Assembly (NCBI GenBank): GCA_018261905.1 | Contig: JAGTRU010000032.1 | Coordinates: 1 to 44,138 of the forward strand | DNA length: 44,138 nucleotides | Source of the DNA: Pseudomonadota bacterium | Lineage (GTDB): Bacteria; Pseudomonadota; Gammaproteobacteria; Burkholderiales; Rhodocyclaceae | Direction: 5' to 3' | Notes under the pieces: model-generated | What the model was told of the DNA's origin: nothing | Database searches by the model: none | What the model saw: the letters and a program-made list of their open reading frames with translations, nothing else | In this document: piece after piece, positions 1 to 8,215 of the stretch | How positions within the stretch are numbered: the stretch's first letter is position 1 | Layout of the letters: each line of letters starts with the position of its first letter | Made by a program: the position numbers and the translations under genes

Positions 1-46
1 TGGCACCCCGTTCTTCAGCACCCAGGTGGTTGTAGGTAGTCGTCAT
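1..46 (-). CDS. Transposase N-terminus (IS30-like), partial
   Basis: An ATG at 46 (minus strand) opens a frame that leaves the window after 15 codons, reading MTTTYNHLGAEERGA. IS30-family transposases typically begin with a Tyr-x-His-Leu-x-x-x-Glu-Arg segment just before the N-terminal helix-turn-helix, and this fragment fits that pattern. No catalytic DDE residues can be seen because the gene is cut by the edge. Whether the gene is intact outside the window is unknown. Confidence 0.4.
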   Translation of the reverse strand, partial: MTTTYNHLGAEERGA

Positions 47-99
47 TGCTCTGCACTCTCGGTAATCAAGGAGTGTTGCACTTCACTCTTGAGACCGCC
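1..99 (-). mobile_element. End of an IS30-like insertion sequence, cut by the window edge
   Basis: The leftmost bases look like the 5' end of an insertion sequence. A short reading frame running off the edge on the minus strand begins like IS30-family transposases. It is preceded by about 50 bases containing AGTGAAGTGCAACACTCC (read on the minus strand), which resembles terminal inverted repeats of that family. Similarity to the palindromic repeat found again at 7581-8166 begins abruptly at about base 100. The element therefore appears to have inserted into the left arm of repeat copy 1 and replaced its outer part. The exact boundary and the family assignment are inferences, because only one end is visible. 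Confidence 0.45.
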
Positions 100-578
100 T
101 AGCCAAAGAAAAGGCGACCCCAGGGTCGGCGCCCCCTTCGGGGGTCCCTTGCGCTACTCGAAACCGGCGGGGGCTGCGGAACTCGGCCCTGCGGGCCTCA
201 AACAGTCCTCGCCCTTTTTCCGCCGTTTTCTGCGTTGCTCAGCGCCTCCCATGGGGGCCCGAGAAGCGTCACGTACCGACGGCTCGGCCCAGGAAGTAAA
301 GACATCTGTTATTAGCGAATCACTCGAAAAAGCCAATAACCGTTTCAGCAAGTTAAACCGAGACGCCTTTCCGGGCCCCTTGAGAGGTGCTGAGCAACGC
401 AGGCTGGCCGGGGGCTTTCGGCTTGCGTTGTCTGAGCCGCAGGCGAGTTTAGCAAGCCGCCCGGACTGCCGAGTAGCGCAAGGAACCCGCGCAGCGGGCA
501 CCGACCCAGGGTCGCCTTCTTCTTTGGCTACTTTCTTCTTGGCGAAGCAAGAAGAAAGTACGCCCGCCCGCAAGGCGG
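100..578 (+). repeat. Long imperfect palindromic repeat, copy 1
   Basis: About 480 bases form an imperfect inverted repeat. The left half opens with a GGCGACC-containing arm near 111 and the right half closes with the mirror arm GGTCGCC near 510-516. Both halves carry GCGCTACTCG (or its complement) and a TGCGTTGCTCAGC block. The same sequence recurs in inverted orientation at 7581-8166: bases 100-263 closely match the reverse complement of about 7967-8127. A strong hairpin sits near the right end (529-560). The left outer arm is missing where the IS-like sequence begins. Long frames read through it on both strands, but I regard these as by-products of its GC-rich palindromic composition. Confidence 0.85.
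529..560. other. Perfect hairpin at the right end of repeat copy 1
   Basis: A 13-bp perfect stem (529-541 with 548-560) encloses the loop GCGAAG. The equivalent hairpin in copy 2 (8119-8148) has the same loop. Its stem is one base pair shorter and differs in ways that keep pairing intact. It lies about 55 bases before the dehydrogenase start codon, so it could also influence that gene's transcript; this is inference only. Confidence 0.75.
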
Positions 579-614
579 AACCCCAAGCAAATTAAAAAGA
601 CCAGAGACAAAATC

Positions 615-3380
615 ATGAGCGACCTTATTCAAGAACTCAGCAAACGCCTGCCAGCCCATCAGGTCATCACCGATGACCTGCGCCTCCTCGCCTACGGCAC
701 CGACGCCAGCTTCTACCGCCTGACCCCGGAAGTCATCGCCGTCATCGAATCGGAAGCCGAGCTCCAGGCGGTTCTGCGAGCAGCCCGACAAAACAACCGC
801 CCCATCACCTTCCGCGCCGCCGGCACCAGTCTCTCCGGCCAGGCCATCACCGATGGCGTGCTGGCCCTGATCGGCGAAGGTTTTGCCACCTGCGAAATCA
901 ATACCGATGCCAGCCAGGTCAAGGTCGGCCCCGGCATCATCGGCGGCGAGGTCAATCGCCGCCTCGCCCCATTCGGCCGCAAGATCGGTCCCGATCCGGC
1001 CTCGATCAACGCCTGCAAGATCGGCGGCATCGCTGCCAACAACGCTTCCGGCATGTGCTGCGGCACGGCCCAGAACAGTTACCGGACGCTGGCCGGGATG
1101 CGCGTCATGCTGGCTGACGGCAGCTTGCTTGATAGCGAGGATCACAAAAGCGTCGCCGCCTTTTCGCAAAGCCATGCCGTACTGCTTGGCGAACTCGAAC
1201 GCCTCGGCCGCAATACGCGCGCCAACACCAAACTCGCCGAACGCATCCGCCACAAGTTCAAGATCAAGAACACCACCGGCTACAGCCTCAATGCACTGGT
1301 CGACTACGAAGACCCGATCGATATCCTGGTCCACCTGATGATCGGCTCGGAAGGCACGCTCGGCTTCATTGCCAGCATCACCTACAACACCGTCGTCGAA
1401 GATCCGTTCAAGGCCAGCGCCCTGGTTTTCTTCCCGGATATCCGCACCGCCTGCGAGGCGGTAATTCGCCTCAAGCCGCAACCGGTGTCAGCCGTCGAGC
1501 TGCTCGACCGCCCGGCCCTGCACTCGGTCGAGAACAAGCCCGGCCTGCCGGCGATCATGCGCCAACTCGGCGAAGAGGCGGCGGCGCTGCTCATCGAAGT
1601 GCGCTCGGCGACGGCCGCCGGCATCGACGAAAAGATCGCCGCCGTGCATGCGGCGATGGATGGCATCGCCACCGTCGAGCCGATGACTTTCTCGACCGAC
1701 CCTGCGACCTGCGAGATGTACTGGAAAGTACGCAAGGGCACCTTCCCATCGGTCGGTGCCATGCGCCGCACCGGCACGACGGTGATCATCGAGGATGTCG
1801 CCTTCCCGATCGCCACTCTGGCCGATGCGACGCTCGACCTGCAAGCCCTGCTCCGCCACCACGGCTACCACGAGGCGATCATTTTCGGCCACGCGCTCGA
1901 AGGCAATCTGCATTTCGTGTTCACCCAGGATTTCGGCGACCCGGCCGAGGTCGAGCGCTACGCCCGTTTCATGGAAGACATCTGCGAACTGGTGGTCAAC
2001 AAGTACGACGGTTCGCTGAAAGCTGAACACGGCACCGGCCGCAACATGGCGCCTTTTGTCGAAATGGAATGGGGCAAGGAAGCAGCCGACCTGATGCGCC
2101 GGATCAAAACCCTGTTCGATTCGGAAAACCGCCTCAACCCCGGCGTCATCCTCAACGACAACCCGGCCGCCCACCTCGAAAACCTGAAGCCGATGCCGGC
2201 CGCCGAGGACATCGTCGATCGCTGCATCGAATGCGGCTTCTGCGAACCGCTTTGTCCGTCGCACCTGCTGACCTTGAGCCCGCGCCAGCGCATCGTCAGC
2301 TGGCGCGAACTATCGCGCCGTGCCGCCAGCGGCGAAGCGCCCGGCGAACTGGGCGAGGCTTATCTCTATCAGGGCCTCGACACCTGCGCCGCCTGCGGCC
2401 TGTGCTCGACGGCCTGCCCGGTCGGCATCAACACCGGCGACCTGACCCGGCGCCTGCGCGGCCGCAATCTCGGCACTACCAGCCGGGCCATCAATGCCTG
2501 GACCGGCGAGCATTTCGGCACCCTGGCCGGCGCTTCGCGTCTTGGCCTGAAAGTCGGCCATGCGATTTCCGGCGTGCTTGGCGACAACTTCCTCGGCCGC
2601 CTTTCCGGCGGCGCCTGGAAGAAAGACATGCCGCACGTCGGCAAAGCCCCTCTGGCAAGAACCAGCCAGGGCGACCCGGTGGTCTATTTTCCGACCTGCG
2701 GCGGCCGCATCTTCGGCCCCTCGGCCAACGGCGAAGCCCAACTCGGCGACGTGATCAGCGAGTTGCTGGTCCGCGCCGGTTACGCGCCGATCCTGCCGGA
2801 AGACTTCGACCAATTGTGCTGCGGCCAGATGCTGGCCAGCAAGGGCATGGCCGCCGAGGCCGACGCCATGTCGCAAGGACTGGAAGCGGCATTGATGAAG
2901 GCTTCCGACAACGGCCGCTACCCGGTGATCATGGATGCCAGCGCCTGCTCGGTGCGCATGCAGGAGCAGTTGGCCGGCCGACTCAAGCTCTATGACTTCC
3001 ACGAATTCGCCCACGACGCATTGCTGCCGCGCCTGATGATCAACAAGCAGCCCGGCCCGATCGCCCTGCATGTCAATTGCAGCGTCCGCCGCAGCGGCTC
3101 GGATGCCAAGCTGAAAAAGGTTTTGGCCGCCTGTGTCGAGCAGATCGTCGAACCGGCTGGCGTCACCTGTTGCGGCTTTGCCGGTGACCGCGGCTTCGTC
3201 GTGCCGGAACTCAACCGGCACGCCCTGCGCAAGATTCATGACCAATTGCCGGCCAACTGCGCTTGCGGCGTGTCTACCAACCGTACCTGCGAGATCGGCC
3301 TGACGGCCGAGAGCGGGCTGACTTACCGCTCCATCGCCTATTTGCTGGAAAAATGCAGCCGTCCCCAAGAAACATGTTGA
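615..3380 (+). CDS. FAD/Fe-S D-lactate dehydrogenase (Dld-II type)
   Basis: A 921-residue membrane-associated flavoprotein expected to oxidise D-lactate, or a related 2-hydroxy acid, and pass electrons to the quinone pool. An N-terminal PCMH-type FAD domain (about 36-265) includes FRAAGTSLSGQA at 67-77. It is followed by a FAD-oxidase C-terminal domain with GHALEGNLHF near 445. Two 4Fe-4S ferredoxin motifs follow, CIECGFCEPLC from Cys537 and CAACGLCSTAC from Cys591. Two CCG cysteine-rich modules (Cys735-736 and Cys852-853), as in heterodisulfide-reductase-like subunits, close the protein. The domain order and length match Shewanella-type Dld-II. A glycolate or other 2-hydroxy-acid substrate is the main alternative. 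The gene lies just downstream of repeat copy 1, so its promoter must lie in or beside the repeat. No strong ribosome binding site is visible. Confidence 0.85.
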   Translation: MSDLIQELSKRLPAHQVITDDLRLLAYGTDASFYRLTPEVIAVIESEAELQAVLRAARQNNRPITFRAAGTSLSGQAITDGVLALIGEGFATCEINTDASQVKVGPGIIGGEVNRRLAPFGRKIGPDPASINACKIGGIAANNASGMCCGTAQNSYRTLAGMRVMLADGSLLDSEDHKSVAAFSQSHAVLLGELERLGRNTRANTKLAERIRHKFKIKNTTGYSLNALVDYEDPIDILVHLMIGSEGTLGFIASITYNTVVEDPFKASALVFFPDIRTACEAVIRLKPQPVSAVELLDRPALHSVENKPGLPAIMRQLGEEAAALLIEVRSATAAGIDEKIAAVHAAMDGIATVEPMTFSTDPATCEMYWKVRKGTFPSVGAMRRTGTTVIIEDVAFPIATLADATLDLQALLRHHGYHEAIIFGHALEGNLHFVFTQDFGDPAEVERYARFMEDICELVVNKYDGSLKAEHGTGRNMAPFVEMEWGKEAADLMRRIKTLFDSENRLNPGVILNDNPAAHLENLKPMPAAEDIVDRCIECGFCEPLCPSHLLTLSPRQRIVSWRELSRRAASGEAPGELGEAYLYQGLDTCAACGLCSTACPVGINTGDLTRRLRGRNLGTTSRAINAWTGEHFGTLAGASRLGLKVGHAISGVLGDNFLGRLSGGAWKKDMPHVGKAPLARTSQGDPVVYFPTCGGRIFGPSANGEAQLGDVISELLVRAGYAPILPEDFDQLCCGQMLASKGMAAEADAMSQGLEAALMKASDNGRYPVIMDASACSVRMQEQLAGRLKLYDFHEFAHDALLPRLMINKQPGPIALHVNCSVRRSGSDAKLKKVLAACVEQIVEPAGVTCCGFAGDRGFVVPELNRHALRKIHDQLPANCACGVSTNRTCEIGLTAESGLTYRSIAYLLEKCSRPQETC

Positions 3381-3453
3381 GGATTTCCCTAACAGCAAAA
3401 GCCCGAACGAATTGCTAAGGTACTGTCCATTGACGAATCCAAGGAGAACATTC

Positions 3454-3900
3454 ATGTACAAGAAAATTCTGGTTGCCATCGACGACAGCGAAACCTCCCG
3501 CAGCGCGCTGGCCGAAGCCCTGCACATTGCCCGCACCAGCAACGCCAAGCTCTATATCACCCACGTCGCCGACGAAACGCTATTGAGCATGCACAGCCGG
3601 ACGGTATCGACCACCCTGAATTTCGACAATGCCAAGGCTGCCCTGGCCGAAGGCGGCCGTCAGCTACTCGCCGAAGCCATGCAGTCGGCAACCGGGGTCG
3701 ATGCCGAAGCGCTATTGCTTGAAGCGCTCGACCGCCGGGTTTCCGAAACCCTGGCAGACAAATCAAAAGAACTCGGCATCGACCTCATCGTCGTCGGCCG
3801 CCATGGCCGACGCGGCCTGGCCACCTTCATTCTCGGCTCGGTCGCCGAACAACTGGCCAAGATCGCCACCGCCTCCGTACTTCTTGTCAGGAAACACTAA
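3454..3900 (+). CDS. Universal stress protein, UspA family
   Basis: A 148-residue single-domain Usp protein of the ATP-binding class. The start codon at 3454 is preceded by a good AAGGAGA site at 3441 and gives the typical N-terminus MYKKILVAIDDSE. The ATP-binding signature G-2x-G-9x-G-S is complete: Gly115, Gly118, Gly128 and Ser129. The stop codon overlaps the ppc start by one base, so the two are probably translationally coupled. Usp proteins help cells survive starvation and respiratory stress. Coupling to PEP carboxylase suggests control tied to carbon or energy status, but the actual partner is unknown. Confidence 0.92.
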   Translation: MYKKILVAIDDSETSRSALAEALHIARTSNAKLYITHVADETLLSMHSRTVSTTLNFDNAKAALAEGGRQLLAEAMQSATGVDAEALLLEALDRRVSETLADKSKELGIDLIVVGRHGRRGLATFILGSVAEQLAKIATASVLLVRKH

Positions 3901-6662
3901 TGCTTGCCAACGCGCCCGATAGCACCAAGGACGAACCGCTCAGAAACGACATCCGCCACCTCGGCCGCGTGCTCGGCGAGACGGTCCGCGCCCAGGAAGG
4001 CGAAGCCGTCTTTGACATTATCGAACAGGTCCGGCAGACCGCCGTCCGCTTCGCCCGCGATGGCGACCCGGCCGCCCGCTCCGAACTGGCCGGCCTGCTC
4101 GACCCGCTGCCGCGCGACACGACGCAGGCGGTGGTCCGTGCCTTCAGCTACTTCCTGCAACTGGCCAATATCGCCGAGGACGCGCACCACAATCGCCGGC
4201 GCCGCGCCCACGATCTGGTCGGCTCGCCGCCGCGCGAAGGCAGCCTGCAGCACGCTCTCGACCAGTTGGCGGCGAGCCTGGTGGCGCCGGAAGCGGTCGC
4301 CGATTTCTTTGCCCACGCCGTCGTCGCCCCGGTACTCACCGCGCACCCGACGGAAGTGCAGCGCCAGAGCATGATCCGCAACCACCGCGAAATTGCGCAA
4401 CTGCTCGAACAACGCGAACGCCAGCAACTGACCCCCGAGGAAGAAGCCGAGAACGACCTGGCGCTGGCCAATTCGGTGCTCACCCTGTGGCAGACCCGGA
4501 TGCTGCGCCCGGTTCGGCTCAAGGTGCTGGACGAGGTCAAGAACGGCATCAGCTATTTCCGCGAAACCTTTTTTAGCGAACTGCCGCGCCTCTACATCCA
4601 GGCCACCCAGCAACTGCAAAAACGTTACCCGGAAAAAATCTGGGCCCTACCGCCCTTCTTCCGCGTCGGCAGCTGGATCGGTGGCGACCGCGACGGCAAT
4701 CCCTTCGTCACCGCCGATATCCTGCAGGAAGCGCTGCGCCTGCAATCGGCCGCGGCCCTCAATCACTATCTCGAGGAAATCCACGAGCTGGGCGGCGAAC
4801 TGCCGCTCTCCGACGTTCTGGTGCAAGTCTCTCCCGAATTGCAAACGCTGGCCGAACGCTCCCCGGACCACTCGCCACAACGCGCCGACGAACCCTACCG
4901 CCGCGCCCTGTCCGGCATCTACGCCCGCCTTGCCGCCACCGCCCGGGCTCTCGACCATGTTGAGCCGGTCCGCCATGAAATCGGCCACGCCGCGGCCTAT
5001 GCCACCCCGGAAACGCTACGCGCCGATCTCAAGATCCTGGCCAACTCCCTGAAACTCAACGGCAGCGCCAACCTGGCCGGCGGCCGTTTGCGCCGCCTGC
5101 TGCGCGCCGTGCAGGTTTTCGGCTTCCACCTGGCACCAATCGACCTGCGGCAGAACTCGGAAATCCACGCTCGCAGCGTCGCCGAACTGCTGGCCGGGGC
5201 CGGCCGCTGCCCGGATTACGAGAGCCTCGACGAAGGCGAACGGATCAAGCTGCTGGTCGAGGAAATCAGCACACCGCGCCCGCTCTATTCACCCTATCTC
5301 GACTACTCCGAAGAAACCACCGGCGAGTTGGCCATCTTCTTCGCCGCCCGCGAACTGCGCGCCACCTACGGCGCCGCCGCCCTGCCCAATTTCATCATTT
5401 CCAAGACCGACGGCGTCTCCGATTTGCTCGAACTCGCCCTGCTCCTCAAGGAAGCCGGCCTGCTGCGACCGGGGCCGAAATCGCAACTCGACGTCAACAT
5501 CATCCCGCTCTTTGAAACCATCGAGGATTTGCAGAAGAGCGCCGCCACCATGGCCAGCCTCTTCAAATTGCCGGCCTACCGCGAGTTAATCGCCGGCCGC
5601 GGCGACGAGCACGAAGTCATGCTCGGCTACTCCGACAGCAACAAGGATGGCGGCTTCCTGACCTCAGGCTGGGAACTGTACAAGGCGGAAATCGAGCTGA
5701 CCCGCGTCTTCGCCGAACACGGCGTCCGTCTGCGCCTCTTTCACGGCCGTGGCGGTTCGGTCGGCCGCGGCGGCGGCCCCTCCTACCATGCCATCCTGGC
5801 CCAACCGGCCGGCGCCGTTTCCGGCCAGATCCGGCTGACCGAACAGGGCGAAGTCATTTCAACCAAGTACGGCGCCCCGGATACCGGTCGGCGCAACCTC
5901 GAAGTGCTGCTCGCCGCGACGCTGGAAGCCAGCCTGACCGATCACGAAAACCGCGTCGAGCCGGCCGAGCCATTCCACCCGGTGATGGACGAACTGTCGC
6001 AACGCGCCTTCGCCGCCTATCGCGACCTGGTCTATGAAACGCCGGGCTTCACTACCTATTTCCGGCAATCGACCGTGGTTTCCGAAATCGCCAGCCTGAA
6101 CATCGGCAGCCGCCCGGCCTCGCGCAAACCGTCGGAACGCATCGAGGACCTGCGCGCCATTCCCTGGGTCTTTAGCTGGGCGCAATGCCGGCTGATGCTG
6201 CCCGGCTGGTATGGCTTCGGTTCCGCCGTCGACGGCTACTTGCAGGGCAAGACCGAGGGGCTGGCCACGCTGCGCCGCATGGTCAACTCCTGGCCATTCT
6301 TCAAGAGCCTGTTGTCGAACATGGACATGGTACTGGCCAAGACCGATCTCGCCATTGCCTCGCGCTATGCCGAACTGGTCGGCGATAGTGAACTGCGCAC
6401 CCGCATTTTCGGCCGGATCAAGGGCGAGTGGGAGCTGACCAAGAAGCACCTGCTGGCCATCCTCGAACAGGACGAATTGCTGGCCGACAATCCACTGCTC
6501 AAACGCTCGTTGCAACTGCGCGCCCCCTACATGGACCCGCTCAACCACCTGCAGGTCGAACTGCTGCACCGTCACCGGGCCGGCGAAACCGACGAACGGG
6601 TGGCGCGCGGCATCCACCTGACGATCAACGGCATCGCTTCCGGATTGCGCAACAGCGGTTAA
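3900..6662 (+). CDS. ppc: Phosphoenolpyruvate carboxylase
   Basis: A 920-residue cytosolic enzyme that carboxylates PEP with bicarbonate to give oxaloacetate, replenishing the TCA cycle. The length is slightly above that of the E. coli protein. Diagnostic motifs are present: LTAHPTEVQR with the catalytic His149, GYSDSNKDGG around Lys582, and the glycine-rich FHGRGGSVGRGGGP with His615. The C-terminus ends NSG, close to the usual NTG. The ATG overlaps the uspA stop codon by one base, and ppsR starts 9 bases after the ppc stop. This gives a uspA-ppc-ppsR transcription unit around the PEP node. Confidence 0.97.
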   Translation: MLANAPDSTKDEPLRNDIRHLGRVLGETVRAQEGEAVFDIIEQVRQTAVRFARDGDPAARSELAGLLDPLPRDTTQAVVRAFSYFLQLANIAEDAHHNRRRRAHDLVGSPPREGSLQHALDQLAASLVAPEAVADFFAHAVVAPVLTAHPTEVQRQSMIRNHREIAQLLEQRERQQLTPEEEAENDLALANSVLTLWQTRMLRPVRLKVLDEVKNGISYFRETFFSELPRLYIQATQQLQKRYPEKIWALPPFFRVGSWIGGDRDGNPFVTADILQEALRLQSAAALNHYLEEIHELGGELPLSDVLVQVSPELQTLAERSPDHSPQRADEPYRRALSGIYARLAATARALDHVEPVRHEIGHAAAYATPETLRADLKILANSLKLNGSANLAGGRLRRLLRAVQVFGFHLAPIDLRQNSEIHARSVAELLAGAGRCPDYESLDEGERIKLLVEEISTPRPLYSPYLDYSEETTGELAIFFAARELRATYGAAALPNFIISKTDGVSDLLELALLLKEAGLLRPGPKSQLDVNIIPLFETIEDLQKSAATMASLFKLPAYRELIAGRGDEHEVMLGYSDSNKDGGFLTSGWELYKAEIELTRVFAEHGVRLRLFHGRGGSVGRGGGPSYHAILAQPAGAVSGQIRLTEQGEVISTKYGAPDTGRRNLEVLLAATLEASLTDHENRVEPAEPFHPVMDELSQRAFAAYRDLVYETPGFTTYFRQSTVVSEIASLNIGSRPASRKPSERIEDLRAIPWVFSWAQCRLMLPGWYGFGSAVDGYLQGKTEGLATLRRMVNSWPFFKSLLSNMDMVLAKTDLAIASRYAELVGDSELRTRIFGRIKGEWELTKKHLLAILEQDELLADNPLLKRSLQLRAPYMDPLNHLQVELLHRHRAGETDERVARGIHLTINGIASGLRNSG

Positions 6663-6671
6663 AATCCGGGC

Positions 6672-7490
6672 ATGCCTACCATCAAAAAACGTACCGTATT
6701 TTTCGTTTCCGACGGCACCGGCCTGACCGCCGAAGCCCTCGGTCACAGTCTTCTAACCCAATTCGAGGAAGTGGAATTCAAGCAGATCCGCATTCCCTTC
6801 CTCGACACCGTCGAACAGGCCCAGGAAGCCGTCGTCCGCATCAACGCCCAGGGCGAAGTCGACGGCATGCGGCCGATCGTGTTCACGACGCTGGTCAACC
6901 AGAAACTTGCCGCCATCGTGCACCAGGCCGACGCCTTCTGCCTGTCCTATTTCGAAACCTTCCTGGCCCCGCTCGAAGCCGAACTCGGCGTCAAGTCCAG
7001 CCACACCGTCGGCCGCTCGCATGGTTCGGCCGACAGTTCGGATTACAAGAATCGCATCGAGGCGATCAATTACACCCTGGCCCACGATGATGGCATCACC
7101 GACCGCGACCTGGCCGAAGCCGATGTCATCCTGGTCGCCGTCTCGCGCTGTGGCAAGACCCCGACCTCGCTCTACCTGGCCATGCAGTTCGGCCTCAAGG
7201 CCGCCAATTTCCCGCTGATCCCGGAAGACTTCGACCGTGGCTATCTGCCGGGCACGCTGGAAAAACACCGTTCGAAACTGTTCGGTCTAACCATCCAGCC
7301 GGAACGCCTCCACCATATCCGCGAAGAACGCCGTGCCGACAGCAAGTACGCCTCACTGGCCAATTGCCGCTACGAAATCGCCGAGGCGGAAAAAATGATG
7401 CGCCGCGAAGGGATACGCTGGCTGGATTCGTCGACCAAGTCGATCGAGGAAATCTCGACGACGATTTTGCAGGAATTGAAATTGCGGTAA
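6672..7490 (+). CDS. ppsR: PEP synthase regulatory protein (bifunctional kinase/pyrophosphorylase)
   Basis: A 272-residue DUF299-family protein. Members phosphorylate PEP synthase on a threonine using ADP, which inactivates it, and remove the phosphate by Pi-dependent phosphorolysis. The N-terminus [15 protein letters not shown] and the nucleotide-binding loop [10 protein letters not shown] (about 157-166) are characteristic. The gene follows ppc by 9 bases, so PEP consumption and control of PEP formation from pyruvate are encoded together. The ppsA target gene is not in this window. With lactate dehydrogenase upstream, the block fits growth on lactate or pyruvate, where PEP must be made by PpsA. 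A terminator-like hairpin follows the gene. Confidence 0.93.
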   Translation: MPTIKKRTVFFVSDGTGLTAEALGHSLLTQFEEVEFKQIRIPFLDTVEQAQEAVVRINAQGEVDGMRPIVFTTLVNQKLAAIVHQADAFCLSYFETFLAPLEAELGVKSSHTVGRSHGSADSSDYKNRIEAINYTLAHDDGITDRDLAEADVILVAVSRCGKTPTSLYLAMQFGLKAANFPLIPEDFDRGYLPGTLEKHRSKLFGLTIQPERLHHIREERRADSKYASLANCRYEIAEAEKMMRREGIRWLDSSTKSIEEISTTILQELKLR

Positions 7491-7497
7491 GGGGGAA

Positions 7498-7526
7498 GGC
7501 GCGGATTGGATTTGCGCCATTTTTCT
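7498..7526 (+). terminator. Probable intrinsic terminator after ppsR
   Basis: GGCGCGGA pairs with TTTGCGCC (five Watson-Crick pairs extended by G-T and A-T pairs) and is followed at once by ATTTTTCT. It begins 8 bases after the ppsR stop, as expected for the end of the uspA-ppc-ppsR unit. Confidence 0.55.
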
Positions 7527-7626
7527 AGTTGGTGGGTATAGCCCGAATTTCTGCGCCGTGCCTTCGTTCGGCGTGGTGTTCCGCCCTTGCGGGGCGTCTC
7601 ACTTTTTCGCTGCGCGGAAGCTGCGC

Positions 7627-7668
7627 TTTCTTGTTCGCCAAGAAAATCTGGCCTGATAGGCCAGATTT
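7627..7668. other. Tandem hairpins in the left arm of repeat copy 2
   Basis: Two adjacent inverted repeats are seen. TTTCTTG pairs with CAAGAAA (7627-7633 and 7639-7645). AAATCTGGCCT pairs perfectly with AGGCCAGATTT (7644-7654 and 7658-7668) around a 3-base loop. The second stem has no counterpart in copy 1, suggesting an insertion into, or extension of, this arm. Confidence 0.7.
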
Positions 7669-8118
7669 CGGCGTAGCCAAAAAGTAAGCAAAAAGAAGGC
7701 GACCCTGGGTCGGTGCCCCCTTCGGGGTTTCCCTGCGCTACTCGAAACGCCGGGCGGCTGCGCAACTCGGGGCTACGCCCCTCAAACAGTGCTCGCCGAA
7801 GGCCCCCGGCGCTTCTGCGTTGCTCGGCACCTCCCAAGGGGCCCGGCAAAGCGTCTCGGCTGAACCTGTGGAAACAGTTTTTCGCTTTTTCTAGCTGTTG
7901 GCCGCAAAAAACCGATCTCAGTTCTTCTTGGGCAGAGCCATCGTTCCGTGACGCTTTTTGGGCCCCCATGAGAGGCGCTGAGCAACGCAGAAAGCGGCGG
8001 ATAAAGGGCGAGGACTGTCTGAGGCCCGCAGGGCCGAGTTCCGCAGCCCCCGCCGGTTTCGAGTAGCGCAAGGGACCCCCGAAGGGGGCGCCGACCTTGG
8101 GGTCGCCTTTTCTTTGGC

Positions 8119-8148
8119 TACTTTCTTTTGGCGAAGCAAAAGAAAGTA
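8119..8148. other. Perfect hairpin at the right end of repeat copy 2
   Basis: TACTTTCTTTTG (8119-8130) pairs with its exact complement at 8137-8148 around the loop GCGAAG. It corresponds to the hairpin at 529-560 in copy 1, with the same loop and matched changes on both sides of the stem. Confidence 0.75.
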
Positions 8149-8215
8149 CGCCCGCCCGCAAGGCGGAAAACAGCGGTTAAAACCATGCCGCAGCTCCGTT
8201 TAGTCAGCAGAAAAC

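Larger units (their letters stand above)
7581..8166 (-). repeat. Long imperfect palindromic repeat, copy 2 (inverted relative to copy 1)
   Basis: About 590 bases bounded by related termini: CCGCCCTTGCGGGG at the left and CCCGCAAGGCGG at the right. The reverse complement of the right half (about 7967-8127) is nearly identical to copy 1 from base 100. Similarity continues through the centre to the left arm, where copy 2 carries extra hairpin sequence (7627-7668) not seen in copy 1. It separates the convergent ppsR and SpoU methylase genes. The reading frames across it are not called as genes. The rest of 7491-8215 outside the repeat and the terminator shows nothing recognisable. Confidence 0.85.

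Noticed and set aside
26..595. A possible 189-residue protein across repeat copy 1
   Set aside because: Both strands are open through a palindromic repeat, no ribosome binding site or domain is seen, and its start lies inside the IS-like end. The frame conservation is noted as a finding instead.
7713..8066. A possible 117-residue protein across repeat copy 2
   Set aside because: It is the opposite-strand reading of the same repeat, with no ribosome binding site and no recognisable domain.
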